Assembly: GCA_016929905.1 (NCBI GenBank)
Contig: JAFGHX010000455.1
Coordinates: forward strand, 1-64,000
Origin: Kiritimatiellia bacterium
GTDB lineage: Bacteria > Verrucomicrobiota > Kiritimatiellia > JAFGHX01
Direction: 5' to 3'
Length of the DNA stretch: 64,000 bases
Shown: positions 24,804-33,110 of the stretch, piece after piece
How positions within the stretch are numbered: the first letter of the stretch is position 1
Layout of the letters: the number at the start of each line of letters is the position of its first letter
Notes under the pieces: model-generated
Databases searched by the model: none
Told to the model about the DNA's origin: nothing
What the model saw: the letters and a program-made list of their open reading frames with translations, nothing else
Program-made: the position numbers and the translations under genes

Positions 24804-25865
24804 ATGAGCGCACACATCGACCGGATGCGACGCGCGATCGAATTCGAGTCGCCCGACTATGTCCCGATGGAACTGGTGGATATCCCGCACCTCTACGACG
24901 CGTACGGGACGCGGGACCCGGCCGGCGTTCGGATTCCGGCCGGCGCGGAGGGGTTCGATTCGGCGTGGTGCACGTACCACTGGACCTTTGAGCCGGCCGG
25001 CGCGACGGAGGCCGGCGAGCCGCTCCGGCGGGACGAATGGGGCTGCACGCACGTCATTCCGCACGATCGCGGCAGTGCGTATGCGATCGTCCAGAAGCCG
25101 GAGCCGGCCTCGATGGCCGATATCGAGCGTTATCCCTGGCCGGATCCGGCCGGGGCCGACTGGTTCTTCGAGAGCCGGCAGCCGCTCATCGCCCGGCATT
25201 ACGCCGACCGTTTCATTTGCGGGTTCCTGGATCCCGGCCCATTCCTGATCGCCTTCAACCTGTTCGGGTACGAGGGGTTGCTGATGAACCTCTGCGACCG
25301 GCTCGAGGTGGTGAAGGCGGCGCTGCGCCGGATCGTCGACTATCAGATCGCGCTCGTGCCCAAGTTCCGGGCGATGGGCGCGCACATGGTGAACGTGATC
25401 GACGAGATTGCGGGGACAGGCGGCCTGATGTTTTCGCCCGCGATCTGGCGTGAACACTTCAAGCCGATGTACGCGGAGCTCTTCGCTGCCATCCACCGCA
25501 ACAACCTGTACACCGCCTGCCTGTTCGACGGGGACATCACGGCTATCCTGCCGGACTTGACCGCGATGGAGCTGGACCAGTTGTTTTTTGCGCAGCCGCT
25601 CTCGACGGGAATCGATACCGTCGCGGAGTTCTGCCGGGGGAAGACCTGCGCGAAGATGGCGGTGGACATGATGGTCACGCTGGCCGACGGCAGCCCGGCG
25701 GAAATCCGGGCGGAGGTGGATGAAGTCGTGCGCAAACTCCGCACGCCGAAGGGCGGGTTGGTCTTTCAGGCCCTGCGTTGGTTCCGGCCGGAATACGATG
25801 CGGCCCGGGTGCACGCGCAGATCGAAGCCTTCAACGCCCACCGGCAGCCGGGAGGGCGAACATGA
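24804..25865 (+). CDS. URO-D superfamily protein
   Basis: 353 residues with a G-rich ribosome-binding site ten bases after the preceding stop. The sequence shows the URO-D barrel pattern: IDRMRRAIEFESPDYVPMEL at the start, ERYPWPDP in the usual position, and an EIAGTGGLMFSPAIWREHFK segment typical of the methyltransferase subgroup. Zinc ligands are less clear than in the 13759 protein: where HxC is expected there is YTACLFDGD (Cys but no His), with Cys and Asp residues in KTCAKMAVDMM later. It may be a corrinoid-linked methyltransferase or a decarboxylase of another substrate. It overlaps the next gene by four bases in a tight operon with an MttB-family protein. Confidence 0.85.
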   Translation: MSAHIDRMRRAIEFESPDYVPMELVDIPHLYDAYGTRDPAGVRIPAGAEGFDSAWCTYHWTFEPAGATEAGEPLRRDEWGCTHVIPHDRGSAYAIVQKPEPASMADIERYPWPDPAGADWFFESRQPLIARHYADRFICGFLDPGPFLIAFNLFGYEGLLMNLCDRLEVVKAALRRIVDYQIALVPKFRAMGAHMVNVIDEIAGTGGLMFSPAIWREHFKPMYAELFAAIHRNNLYTACLFDGDITAILPDLTAMELDQLFFAQPLSTGIDTVAEFCRGKTCAKMAVDMMVTLADGSPAEIRAEVDEVVRKLRTPKGGLVFQALRWFRPEYDAARVHAQIEAFNAHRQPGGRT

Positions 25866-26185
25866 ACGCAAACCGCATCCTTCAGCACCCCATTCTCGGC
25901 CCGTTGCCGCGGGCGGACACGCTGACGTTCTTCGTCGACGGCCGGCCGGTCGAGGCGCGTGCGGGCGAAACGATTGCCGCCGCGCTGGTTGCCGCCGGCT
26001 GGAAGGCGTTTCGCAGGACGGAGAAGCGGCACGCGCCGCGCGGCGTGTTCTGCGCGATCGGGAAATGCACCGATTGCGTGATGACGGTTGACGGAACGCC
26101 GAACGTGCGCACGTGCGTCACGCTCGTGCGCGAGAACATGCAGATCAAGACACAGGACGGGCTGGGCGAATGGCCTGTAGCGTGA
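25862..26185 (+). CDS. [2Fe-2S] subunit, HcnA / sarcosine oxidase alpha N-terminal type
   Basis: 107 residues beginning in the overlap ATGA with the URO-D gene. It has the small ferredoxin-like fold of HcnA-type proteins: LTFFVDGRPVEARAGETIAA followed by the cluster ligands Cys64, Cys69, Cys72 and Cys84 (GVFCAIGKCTDCVMTVDG ... VRTC). In heterotetrameric sarcosine oxidase this is the N-terminal part of the alpha subunit; in hydrogen cyanide synthase and D-hydroxyproline or octopine dehydrogenases it is a separate subunit, as here. It carries electrons from the FAD subunits. The next gene starts inside its last codons. Confidence 0.9.
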   Translation: MNANRILQHPILGPLPRADTLTFFVDGRPVEARAGETIAAALVAAGWKAFRRTEKRHAPRGVFCAIGKCTDCVMTVDGTPNVRTCVTLVRENMQIKTQDGLGEWPVA

Positions 26186-27321
26186 AAACGTGTGAAGCCG
26201 CCGTCATCGGCGCCGGCCCGGCCGGGCTCTCCGCGGCCCTGCAACTGGCGGAGCTCGGCGTGGACGCGCGGGTTCTGGACGAGAAGCCGGCGGCGGGCGG
26301 GCAGCTCTTCAAGCAGATCCACAAGTTCTTCGGGTCCGACCGCCACATGGCGGGCGTGCGCGGCTTCGAGATCGGGCGGCGGCTCCTGGCGCGGTGCCGG
26401 GAGTTGCGGATCCCGATCCATTTGAACACGGCCGTGTGGGGTCTCTTCCCGGACAACACGCTTGGCGCGACGCACGACCGGAGCGCGCTGACCGTTGCGG
26501 CACGTGCGGTCATTGTCGCGACCGGCGCTTCGGAGAACGCACTTGCGTTCCCCGGCTGGACGCTGCCGGGCGTCATGGGAGCGGGTGCGGCCCAGACGCT
26601 GGTCAACTATCACCGCGTTCGGCCGGGCACGCGGGCTCTCGTCGTGGGGGCGGGCAATGTGGGGCTGATCGTCGCCTATCAGCTGCTTCAGGCCGGGATT
26701 GACGTTGCGGCCGTGGTGGAAGGGATGGACGAGGTCGGCGGGTATCTGGTGCACGCGGCCAAGATCCGGCGCATGGGCGTGCCGCTCTTGACGCGCCGCA
26801 CCATACTCCGCGCGGAGGGGAACGGTTGTGTGCAGCGCTGCACGATTGCCGCCGTCGACGATGCGTTTCGGCCGGTCCCGGGCACGGAACAGACGTTCGA
26901 TGCGGATCTCGTCTGCATCGCGGTGGGCCTGTCCCCGGCGGCGGAACTGTGCCGCGCGCTGGGGCTGGCGATGACGTACGTGGCGGAACTCGGCGGGCGG
27001 GTTCCGGCGCACAACGAATCGTTGCTGACCAGCCGGCCCGGCGTCTGGGTGGCCGGCGACGTCTCCGGGATTGAGGAGGCCTCCTCGGCGATGGAGGAGG
27101 GAAAGCTGGCCGCGATCTCGGCCGCCGCGGCGCTCGGCAGGATCGACGCCGAAACGGAATCGCGACTGGCGGGAGAGGTGAACGCGAGTCTCGCCGTCTT
27201 GAGAGACGGCCCGTTCGGCGAGTTGATCGCGCGGCGAAAGGCCGAGCTCCATCGGAGGTATCGACAGACATGCAGCAGTCCCGTTGCCCCTACGCCGGCG
27301 GTCCCGGCGTGCTCGATGTAG
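26170..27321 (+). CDS. FAD/NAD-binding subunit, HcnB type
   Basis: 383 residues; ATG 26170 overlaps the preceding gene by 16 bases. Two dinucleotide folds are visible: AAVIGAGPAGLSAALQLAEL (residues 10-29, FAD) with GGQLFKQIHKFFGS, and ALVVGAGNVGLIVAYQLLQA (about 157-176, NAD/second nucleotide). The GVWVAGDVSGIEEASSAMEEG motif near 290 is the conserved flavin strand. This corresponds to the middle of sarcosine oxidase alpha and to HcnB. With 22493 and 25862 it completes an Hcn-like dehydrogenase. Its 3' end overlaps the ferredoxin gene by 52 bases, a large but coherent overlap. Confidence 0.9.
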   Translation: MACSVKTCEAAVIGAGPAGLSAALQLAELGVDARVLDEKPAAGGQLFKQIHKFFGSDRHMAGVRGFEIGRRLLARCRELRIPIHLNTAVWGLFPDNTLGATHDRSALTVAARAVIVATGASENALAFPGWTLPGVMGAGAAQTLVNYHRVRPGTRALVVGAGNVGLIVAYQLLQAGIDVAAVVEGMDEVGGYLVHAAKIRRMGVPLLTRRTILRAEGNGCVQRCTIAAVDDAFRPVPGTEQTFDADLVCIAVGLSPAAELCRALGLAMTYVAELGGRVPAHNESLLTSRPGVWVAGDVSGIEEASSAMEEGKLAAISAAAALGRIDAETESRLAGEVNASLAVLRDGPFGELIARRKAELHRRYRQTCSSPVAPTPAVPACSM

Positions 27322-27830
27322 GCAAGATGCGGGCCGCCGGCCTCTATCCGGGCGATGAGCGGATCGCGAGCGGGCCGGTAGCGGTCTTGGAATGCGTGCA
27401 GGACATACCGTGCAACCCGTGCGAGAAGGCGTGCCGGAAGGGCTTCATCGCGATCGGCGCGCGCATGACCGGCATGCCGAAACTCGATCCGCGTTGCACG
27501 GGCTGCGGCCTTTGCGTGACGCGTTGCCCGGGGCTCGCCATCTTCGTGCTCGATGCGACGTACAGCGAAACGGAAGCGACGGTGACATTGCCCTACGAAC
27601 TGATTCCGTTGCCCGAACCCGGCGAGAAGGTGCTCGGCGTCGACCGGCGGGGCCGGGCGGTGTGCGAGGGAACGATCGTGGCGGTGCGGCAGATGCGCAA
27701 AGACGATACCTGCCGTGCCCTGACGGTTGCCGTCCCGAAACGGTTCATTCACGAGGTGCGGCACGTGCGGGTCGCCGGGAGTGCGGCGAGCGGAATACCG
27801 GAACCACGAATGAAGACGAATGAGCACTGA
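27270..27830 (+). CDS. 2x[4Fe-4S] ferredoxin-like protein
   Basis: 186 residues. Two cluster sets are visible: Cys42/48/51/55 (ECVQDIPCNPCEKACRKG) and Cys76/79/82/86 (CTGCGLCVTRCPGLAIFV). The C-terminal half (about 95-186) is a cluster-free beta-rich region. It probably takes electrons from the flavoprotein complex to the next acceptor; the same kind of gene accompanies split HcnABC-like dehydrogenases in anaerobes. ATG 27270 is 13 bases after GGAGG and lies inside the preceding gene. Confidence 0.85.
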   Translation: MQQSRCPYAGGPGVLDVGKMRAAGLYPGDERIASGPVAVLECVQDIPCNPCEKACRKGFIAIGARMTGMPKLDPRCTGCGLCVTRCPGLAIFVLDATYSETEATVTLPYELIPLPEPGEKVLGVDRRGRAVCEGTIVAVRQMRKDDTCRALTVAVPKRFIHEVRHVRVAGSAASGIPEPRMKTNEH

Positions 27831-27906
27831 TCGCGGGTTCGATTGCTGTCGACGGCCATCGATTGCCTTCGACAGCATGCGTGCTGGGCCTTTCGGGAGG
27901 ACGCGG

Positions 27907-28203
27907 ATGAACAGCGATGACACCATCATCTGCCGGTGCGAGGAGGTCACGCAGCGCGACGTGCTGGCGGCGATCCGCATGGGCGCGCGCGACGTGGATG
28001 CGGTGAAGCGGATGACGCGCGCGGGGATGGGCCTGTGCCAGGGTAAGACGTGCGGCAGGCTGGTGGAGGGCATCCTTTCGCGCGAGCTGGGCCTGCGCCG
28101 CGGCGAGATCCGGCCCGTGACGGCGCGGATCCCCGTGCGGCCGGTGCCGGCGCGGGCATTGGCGGCGACCGGATGGCCTGGGAGTGAAGAGGACATGCCA
28201 TGA
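27907..28203 (+). CDS. BFD-like [2Fe-2S] protein
   Basis: 98 residues from ATG 27907 with GGGAGG eight bases upstream; longer in-frame starts lack a ribosome-binding site. The BFD-like pattern is complete: Cys9-x-Cys11 (ICRCEEVT), then Cys44-x4-Cys49 (GLCQGKTC), with the typical DVDAVKRMTRAGMG between them. In sarcosine oxidase alpha this domain follows the NAD-binding part, so here one fused protein is represented by separate genes. The C-terminal 40 residues are an Arg/Ala/Pro-rich tail. It overlaps the MttB-family gene by four bases. Confidence 0.88.
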   Translation: MNSDDTIICRCEEVTQRDVLAAIRMGARDVDAVKRMTRAGMGLCQGKTCGRLVEGILSRELGLRRGEIRPVTARIPVRPVPARALAATGWPGSEEDMP

Positions 28204-29657
28204 AGTTGGAGCTGCGGATTTCCGATGTGGGCATTACGCTCGAAACCGCCCAGCGTGTCTGGGAGGGCGCCCGGGAGTTGTTGAGCAGGGACGGCATATG
28301 CCTGACGCATCGGCGCCTGAAGAACGATCTGGCGGGCCGCGACGGGCTGGACGTTACGGGCGACCGCGTGCGGATCAGCGGCGATCTGTTCGAATCGCGC
28401 TATCGCGCGCCCGTGACCAAACCTGAAGAGGGCAAGGCCCGTGCCGCGCCGGCCAAAACGGCCGACCCGGCATCGTCTCAACCGGTGCAGGTCGGGTGCG
28501 GCGGGTACTCGATGGATGTGATCGATTGGCGCACAGGAGAACTGCGCCCGTCCGCGGTGGCGGATCTGGCCGAATCCTGCCGGGTGGTCGAGGCGTGCGG
28601 CAGCCGTGGCCCGTATTGCGTGACACCCCAGGACGTGCCGCCGATGCTTCAAGACGTGGTCACGTACAAGACCTGCTTCGAGAACGCGGCCGAAGCCGTA
28701 CGCGGCTCGTTCTATTCCTCGCCGCGCCAGTCACCGTTCATCGAGGAGATGTGCGAGGTGATGGGCGAGCCGTTCAGCCTGATACTCGGCGTGGTCTCCC
28801 CGTTGAAGATGTCCGACACGGATCTCGACAACATCTATGACGCGACCGACCGCGGCAAGACGCACCCCATCAGGCTCGTGGGTTACGGCGTGCCCGGGAT
28901 CGGGAGCCCGGCCGGGCTCGCCGCGTCGGCCGCGCTTGTCATGGCGGAGAACTACGGGACCGCCATCCTGGTTTCGCTGGCGTTCCCGGAACACAAGATC
29001 AGGACGGGAGTGAATGCCGGCGGCCCGGTCGACTTCCGGCACTGCAACTGCGCGCACGGCGCCCCGCACACATTCGTCTACCAGGTCGTGAACGCGCACC
29101 TGAACGCGGCTCTGAACGGCCGCGACCCCGTGCGGGGCGTGCCGCTCTCCGGCGTCACGCTGCATACGGGGGCGTGTCTGCCCGACGAGCAGGCGGCCGC
29201 CGAGAAATCGGCCCTCGCCATGATCGGGGCTCTGCTCGGCGCGCGCCGCTTTGACGGGGCCGGCAACCTTTGCGTGGACGACGCGTTCAGTCTCGAACAG
29301 TTCATGATCGACCGCGAGATCGCCGAGCATGCCGTGAAGACGATCGCATGTTGCGCGCCGTCCGAACTCATGGGGGAGATGACGGAGTTCCTCGGCGAAA
29401 TGGAGCGCGTCCTCGGCGGCGAGGACTTCCTTGCGCTCCCGTCCACCGTGGCGGTTATGCGCGCGTTCTACAAGCCGAGCCCGATGTTCGAGCACATGAA
29501 GATCCGGAGCTGGCAGGGCGCCGGCTGCCGCACCATCCGGCAAAAAGCCAGGGACTTGATTCAGCAGAAACTCACCGAGTCCGATTTCCAGCTGGACCCC
29601 GCCAGGCAACGTGAGCTCGACCGCATCTACGCCGCCGCCGAGCGGGCGCTGGGCTGA
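28200..29657 (+). CDS. MttB-family methyltransferase (non-pyrrolysine)
   Basis: 485 residues, full length for the trimethylamine methyltransferase superfamily. Supporting segments are the N-terminal ETAQRVWEGARELLSRDGIC, the central GPYCVTPQDVPPMLQDVVTY, GVVSPLKMSDTDLDNIY, and the C-terminal FEHMKIRSWQGAGCRTIRQK. No in-frame TAG is present, so it belongs to the non-Pyl branch whose known members demethylate glycine betaine, proline betaine, carnitine or gamma-butyrobetaine and pass the methyl group to a corrinoid protein. It ends the operon starting at 21366. The cognate corrinoid protein is not in the window. The exact quaternary amine is unknown. Confidence 0.88.
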   Translation: MKLELRISDVGITLETAQRVWEGARELLSRDGICLTHRRLKNDLAGRDGLDVTGDRVRISGDLFESRYRAPVTKPEEGKARAAPAKTADPASSQPVQVGCGGYSMDVIDWRTGELRPSAVADLAESCRVVEACGSRGPYCVTPQDVPPMLQDVVTYKTCFENAAEAVRGSFYSSPRQSPFIEEMCEVMGEPFSLILGVVSPLKMSDTDLDNIYDATDRGKTHPIRLVGYGVPGIGSPAGLAASAALVMAENYGTAILVSLAFPEHKIRTGVNAGGPVDFRHCNCAHGAPHTFVYQVVNAHLNAALNGRDPVRGVPLSGVTLHTGACLPDEQAAAEKSALAMIGALLGARRFDGAGNLCVDDAFSLEQFMIDREIAEHAVKTIACCAPSELMGEMTEFLGEMERVLGGEDFLALPSTVAVMRAFYKPSPMFEHMKIRSWQGAGCRTIRQKARDLIQQKLTESDFQLDPARQRELDRIYAAAERALG

Positions 29658-29915
29658 ACCTGCGCCTCTTCTTCCAAGCCGGGGCTTTCCCTTCCCGCTG
29701 CTTACCGCATGTAGTATACTCGGCCGGAGGCGGCGGTGCCACAATCGTCAATCGTCAACCAGTCCCTCGAAGCCCGAAGGGCGAAGTGGGGTCGCCAGTC
29801 GAGAATTCCGCGAAACCGTAGTTCCGCATGGCTTGCAGACCGGCAGGCTTTCCAGCGGACGAATGGACCGCGGCGGATTGGAACCGGAATACAGGCTGCA
29901 TCCGTTGCCGCGCAT
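29658..29915. repeat. Intergenic region with inverted repeat
   Basis: No gene is seen. TTTCCAGCGGACGAATG (about 29849-29865) pairs with CATTCATCCGCTGGAAA (29913-29929) with one mismatch. The right arm overlaps the stop codon of the minus-strand gamma-glutamyltransferase gene. The region separates convergent genes and may terminate both. Confidence 0.65.
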
Positions 29916-31589
29916 TCATCCGCTGGAAACATCTTTCTGAGAGCTTCGTTGACCCGTCTCGTTCAGCCCCGCCGCGTGTCGTCCTGCCGCCGGGTCACCG
30001 GCCGCATGGAGCACGCTGCTGTCTTGATCGATATAGATCATAACAGGTCGGGCAATCGGATCCGTCTTGACGTCGAGCTTGTGGCCGCGCCGGGAAAGTT
30101 CTTCCCGCACGTGGTTCGCCACCGTTTCGCTGACGGACAGTGCTCCCGCCCCCTTGAAGGCCTGTGTGCGGTCGGGGTTGGGGTCAAACGAGTCCTGGTG
30201 AAGGGCCGTGGCGAAGCGCGGCGCGATGACCGCGCGGTCCGGCCGCATGCCGAACTCGATAGCGTCGAGCAACAGATTCAGTGTCACTTGATCCTGCAGA
30301 TCACCGCCGGCCACGCTGACCGCCATGACCGGTCTGCCGCCCTTGAGGACGATCGTGGGCGTGAGCGTGATGCGGGGCCGTTTCCCGGGCTGAATGCAGT
30401 TCGGGTGGCCCGGAGTCGTATTGAGGCTGCGCAGGCGATTGCCGAACGTCACGCCGGCTTTCCCGCCGTCCCGCGGCTCTTTTGGGACGTTTGCACTGGG
30501 CGTTGCGGCGACGACATTGCCCCAGCGGTCCGCCACGACGCAGGTCGTCGTGCCGCCGACCCCCGGACGGAAGACGCCAGGACCCTTGAGCGGTTTCATC
30601 CCGTGTGGATCACCAGGCCGGGCTTCCGGGGATGCGCTCTGCATGTCGATCAATGCGCGTCGAATCGCGGTGTAGGCATCCGAGAACAGAGCCGGCAGCG
30701 GGACCTCCACGAAATCCGGATCGCCGTAATACTCGTCACGATCCGCCATGGCCAGCTTGACGGCTTCCGTCACGACATGGATGTGATCGGCCGAGAACGG
30801 GCCCATGCGCTTCAGGTCAAACCCTTCCAGCAGCCGCAGCGCCTGGCAGAGGAACGGGCCTTGGGTCCAGGGCCCACATTTACAGATCGTGTAGCCCCGG
30901 TATTCGACGGTGACCGGGTCTTCGACCGTCGTCACGTGCGCGGCAAGATCGCGCTTGCGCAGGAATCCGCCCTTCTCGATGTAGTACGCTTCCAGTTCGT
31001 CGGCGATATCGTCTCTGTGGTTGCTCCTGCCGTAGAAGCGATCGGTTGCCGCCTGGAGCTTCTCTTCCCGGCTGCCGTGAACGGCCTCTTCCGTCTCAAT
31101 CAGCCTGCGAAGGGTCCGAGCGAGCTTCGGGTGCCAGGGCTCTGCCCCGGCGTCCAGCAGCGCCAGTGTCGGCGCCACGACCTGTTCGAACGTCCGCGTG
31201 CCGTACCGCTGGAGCGTCGTGATGCAGAGATCGACAACGGACGGCACGGGCGCCATCTTGATGTCGCCGGCGCCGGGGATGCCGTGCGTCATGTACCAGT
31301 CGATGGCTTCCTGCGCCAGCGGCGCGCGCCCCTGGCCGCAGAGCGCTTTCACCTCCTGATTCCGCATGTCGTAGATCAGAAGAGGGACCTCGCCGCCGAT
31401 CGAGCAGGCGCCGTGATCGGTGACGGTCAGCGCGAAGATCGTGGCGACGGCGGCATCCGCCGCGTTGCCGCCGTCAGCCAGAAGGCGCATTCCCGCGGCG
31501 ACAGCGTCGGCGCCGCCGGCGGCAACGACCCCCGTCGTGCTCGTCGCCTGCCACCCGATCTGTTGGTCGTCTGAGCCGTTCATGGGCAT
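29916..31589 (-). CDS. Gamma-glutamyltransferase family protein
   Basis: 557 residues, near the family length. It shows the Ntn-hydrolase processing site GGTTTCVVADRWGNVVAAT: autocleavage before the first catalytic Thr would release the small subunit. It also has the small-subunit motifs TPTIVLKGGRPVMAVSVAGG and DAIEFGMRPDRAVIAPR, and the N-terminal ADGGNAADAAVATIFALTV and GIPGAGDIKMAPVPS of the large subunit. Canonical enzymes are periplasmic and cleave glutathione or gamma-glutamyl amides. This one has no signal peptide, so it is probably cytoplasmic and may act on gamma-glutamylated amines, in keeping with the amine-type operon next door, with which it converges. Confidence 0.88.
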   Translation of the reverse strand: MPMNGSDDQQIGWQATSTTGVVAAGGADAVAAGMRLLADGGNAADAAVATIFALTVTDHGACSIGGEVPLLIYDMRNQEVKALCGQGRAPLAQEAIDWYMTHGIPGAGDIKMAPVPSVVDLCITTLQRYGTRTFEQVVAPTLALLDAGAEPWHPKLARTLRRLIETEEAVHGSREEKLQAATDRFYGRSNHRDDIADELEAYYIEKGGFLRKRDLAAHVTTVEDPVTVEYRGYTICKCGPWTQGPFLCQALRLLEGFDLKRMGPFSADHIHVVTEAVKLAMADRDEYYGDPDFVEVPLPALFSDAYTAIRRALIDMQSASPEARPGDPHGMKPLKGPGVFRPGVGGTTTCVVADRWGNVVAATPSANVPKEPRDGGKAGVTFGNRLRSLNTTPGHPNCIQPGKRPRITLTPTIVLKGGRPVMAVSVAGGDLQDQVTLNLLLDAIEFGMRPDRAVIAPRFATALHQDSFDPNPDRTQAFKGAGALSVSETVANHVREELSRRGHKLDVKTDPIARPVMIYIDQDSSVLHAAGDPAAGRHAAGLNETGQRSSQKDVSSG

Positions 31590-31891
31590 GGTCTTGTCAG
31601 GATTTCACCTGCCGGCGGATTCGTCAAGCGTCCGGTTGGCGCTTGGCCACTCGCCCCGCTGTGGGGCGGCACTCTTTGCCCTTCCTCGCCGCGAAGGGGC
31701 TCGGCATGACTTTCATCGTGATCATGAGCGATTCGTTGCGGCCGGCGCGGTGTTGATGCAGACTGCCGCACGATTGCGACAGACCGCCGTGTGGCTTCCG
31801 GTCTTTTCTCCCTCTATTTGGTTGAACTCCCTCCCGCGAAGCGGATATCCTAAGGGGATATGCGTGGCGGGAACCCTGGGAGGAGCACAGC
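31590..31891 (+). promoter_or_regulatory. Intergenic region with probable promoter for the Gfo/Idh gene
   Basis: No gene is seen. TTGAAC (31822-31827), an 18-bp spacer and TATCCT (31846-31851) form a moderate promoter. The inverted repeat ATATCC (31845-31850) / GGATAT (31856-31861) overlaps the -10 box and could be an operator. GGGAGGAGCACAGC precedes the start at 31892. Confidence 0.4.
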
Positions 31892-33001
31892 ATGTCGGGC
31901 GACGGGAAGGTGAAGATCGGGATCATCGGCGCGGGGCAGATCGGCAAGGTGCACATGGGCCGGTGGGAGAAGGTGCCGGGTGTCGAGATTGTGGGCGTAG
32001 CGGACGTCAACGAGGAGGAAGCGAAGCGGGTCGCCGCCGCGCGCGGGTTCGCGCACGCGTTCAAGGACTACCATGATCTGCTGAAACTGGGCGAAGTCCA
32101 GGCGGTCGATGTGTGTGTGCACAACAACCTGCACGCGCCGATCAGCATCGCGGCCATGGAGGCGGGCAAGGAGGTCTACTGCGAAAAACCGCTGGCCGGC
32201 TCCTACGCGGACGCCGCGCGCATGGTGGCGAAAGCCGGGGAACTGGGCCGCAAGCTGTACATGCAGGCGGGCGGCATTCTGGCGCCCGAGACGATGGCGG
32301 CGAAGCGTCTGATCGACGACGGGCAACTCGGCAAGCTGTACTACGCCAAGAGCAGTCACTACCGCCGGCGCGGCCGCTGCTATGTGGACGGCTACGGCAG
32401 CACCTCGTTCGTGCAGAAGAAGGTGGCGGCGGGCGGCGCGCTGTACGACATGGGGATCTATGCGATCACGAAGCTGCTCTACCTGCTGGGCAATCCGGAG
32501 GTGCTCACGATCAGCGGGTCGACTTTTCAGGAGATCCCGATGTACGAAGAGCGGCGCAAGCAGAGCCAGTTCGATGTGGAGGAGCTGGCAGTCGCGATCG
32601 TGCGGATGGCGGGCGGCATCACGTTTTTCATCGAGGAGGCCTGGGCCATTCACCTGGGCGGCACCGACGGCAACAAGATCGTGGGGTCGAAGGGCGGGCT
32701 CACGCTGGAACCGTTCGCGTTTCACACGACGCTGAGCGACATGGAGATGGACGCGACGGTGAACGTGAAGGCGCTCATGTCGCGTTGGGGCAGTTGCTTC
32801 CCGGAAAGCCAGCTCTCCCTCGATCGGGAAGGGCACTGGGCGGCGGCGCTCAGGGGCGAGACCGAACTGTTGCCGACCGCGGCGATCGGGTTGAACATGA
32901 TGCTGATCGCCGAGGGTGTCTATCTCTCGCAGCAACTGGGGCGTGAGGTGACGGCCGACGAGGTGAAGAAGCATTCGAAATCGACGGCGCTGAAGGTGTA
33001 G
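31892..33001 (+). CDS. Gfo/Idh/MocA family oxidoreductase
   Basis: 369 residues with a strong ribosome-binding site. Rossmann fold KIGIIGAGQIGKVHMGRWEK, the catalytic EKP motif intact in EVYCEKPLAGSYADA, and the second-domain signature GGALYDMGIYAITKLLYLLG. Family members oxidise or reduce sugars, inositols or their acids with a tightly bound or exchangeable NAD(P). It stands alone with its own promoter, followed by a GNAT gene. Substrate unknown. Confidence 0.93.
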   Translation: MSGDGKVKIGIIGAGQIGKVHMGRWEKVPGVEIVGVADVNEEEAKRVAAARGFAHAFKDYHDLLKLGEVQAVDVCVHNNLHAPISIAAMEAGKEVYCEKPLAGSYADAARMVAKAGELGRKLYMQAGGILAPETMAAKRLIDDGQLGKLYYAKSSHYRRRGRCYVDGYGSTSFVQKKVAAGGALYDMGIYAITKLLYLLGNPEVLTISGSTFQEIPMYEERRKQSQFDVEELAVAIVRMAGGITFFIEEAWAIHLGGTDGNKIVGSKGGLTLEPFAFHTTLSDMEMDATVNVKALMSRWGSCFPESQLSLDREGHWAAALRGETELLPTAAIGLNMMLIAEGVYLSQQLGREVTADEVKKHSKSTALKV

Positions 33002-33110
33002 CGAAGGCCGCCTTCGCCCCAACAGCGTCCCGGCTCGCAGGGGCGGGGACTCGCGGCTTCGGCGCGGCAGGGTGGAAGGGTGGAAGGGCTGAGTGGCGGA
33101 AGGGCGGAAG

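Noticed and set aside
28200..29657. Pyrrolysine-containing MttB
   Set aside because: The reading frame has no in-frame TAG codon over its full length.
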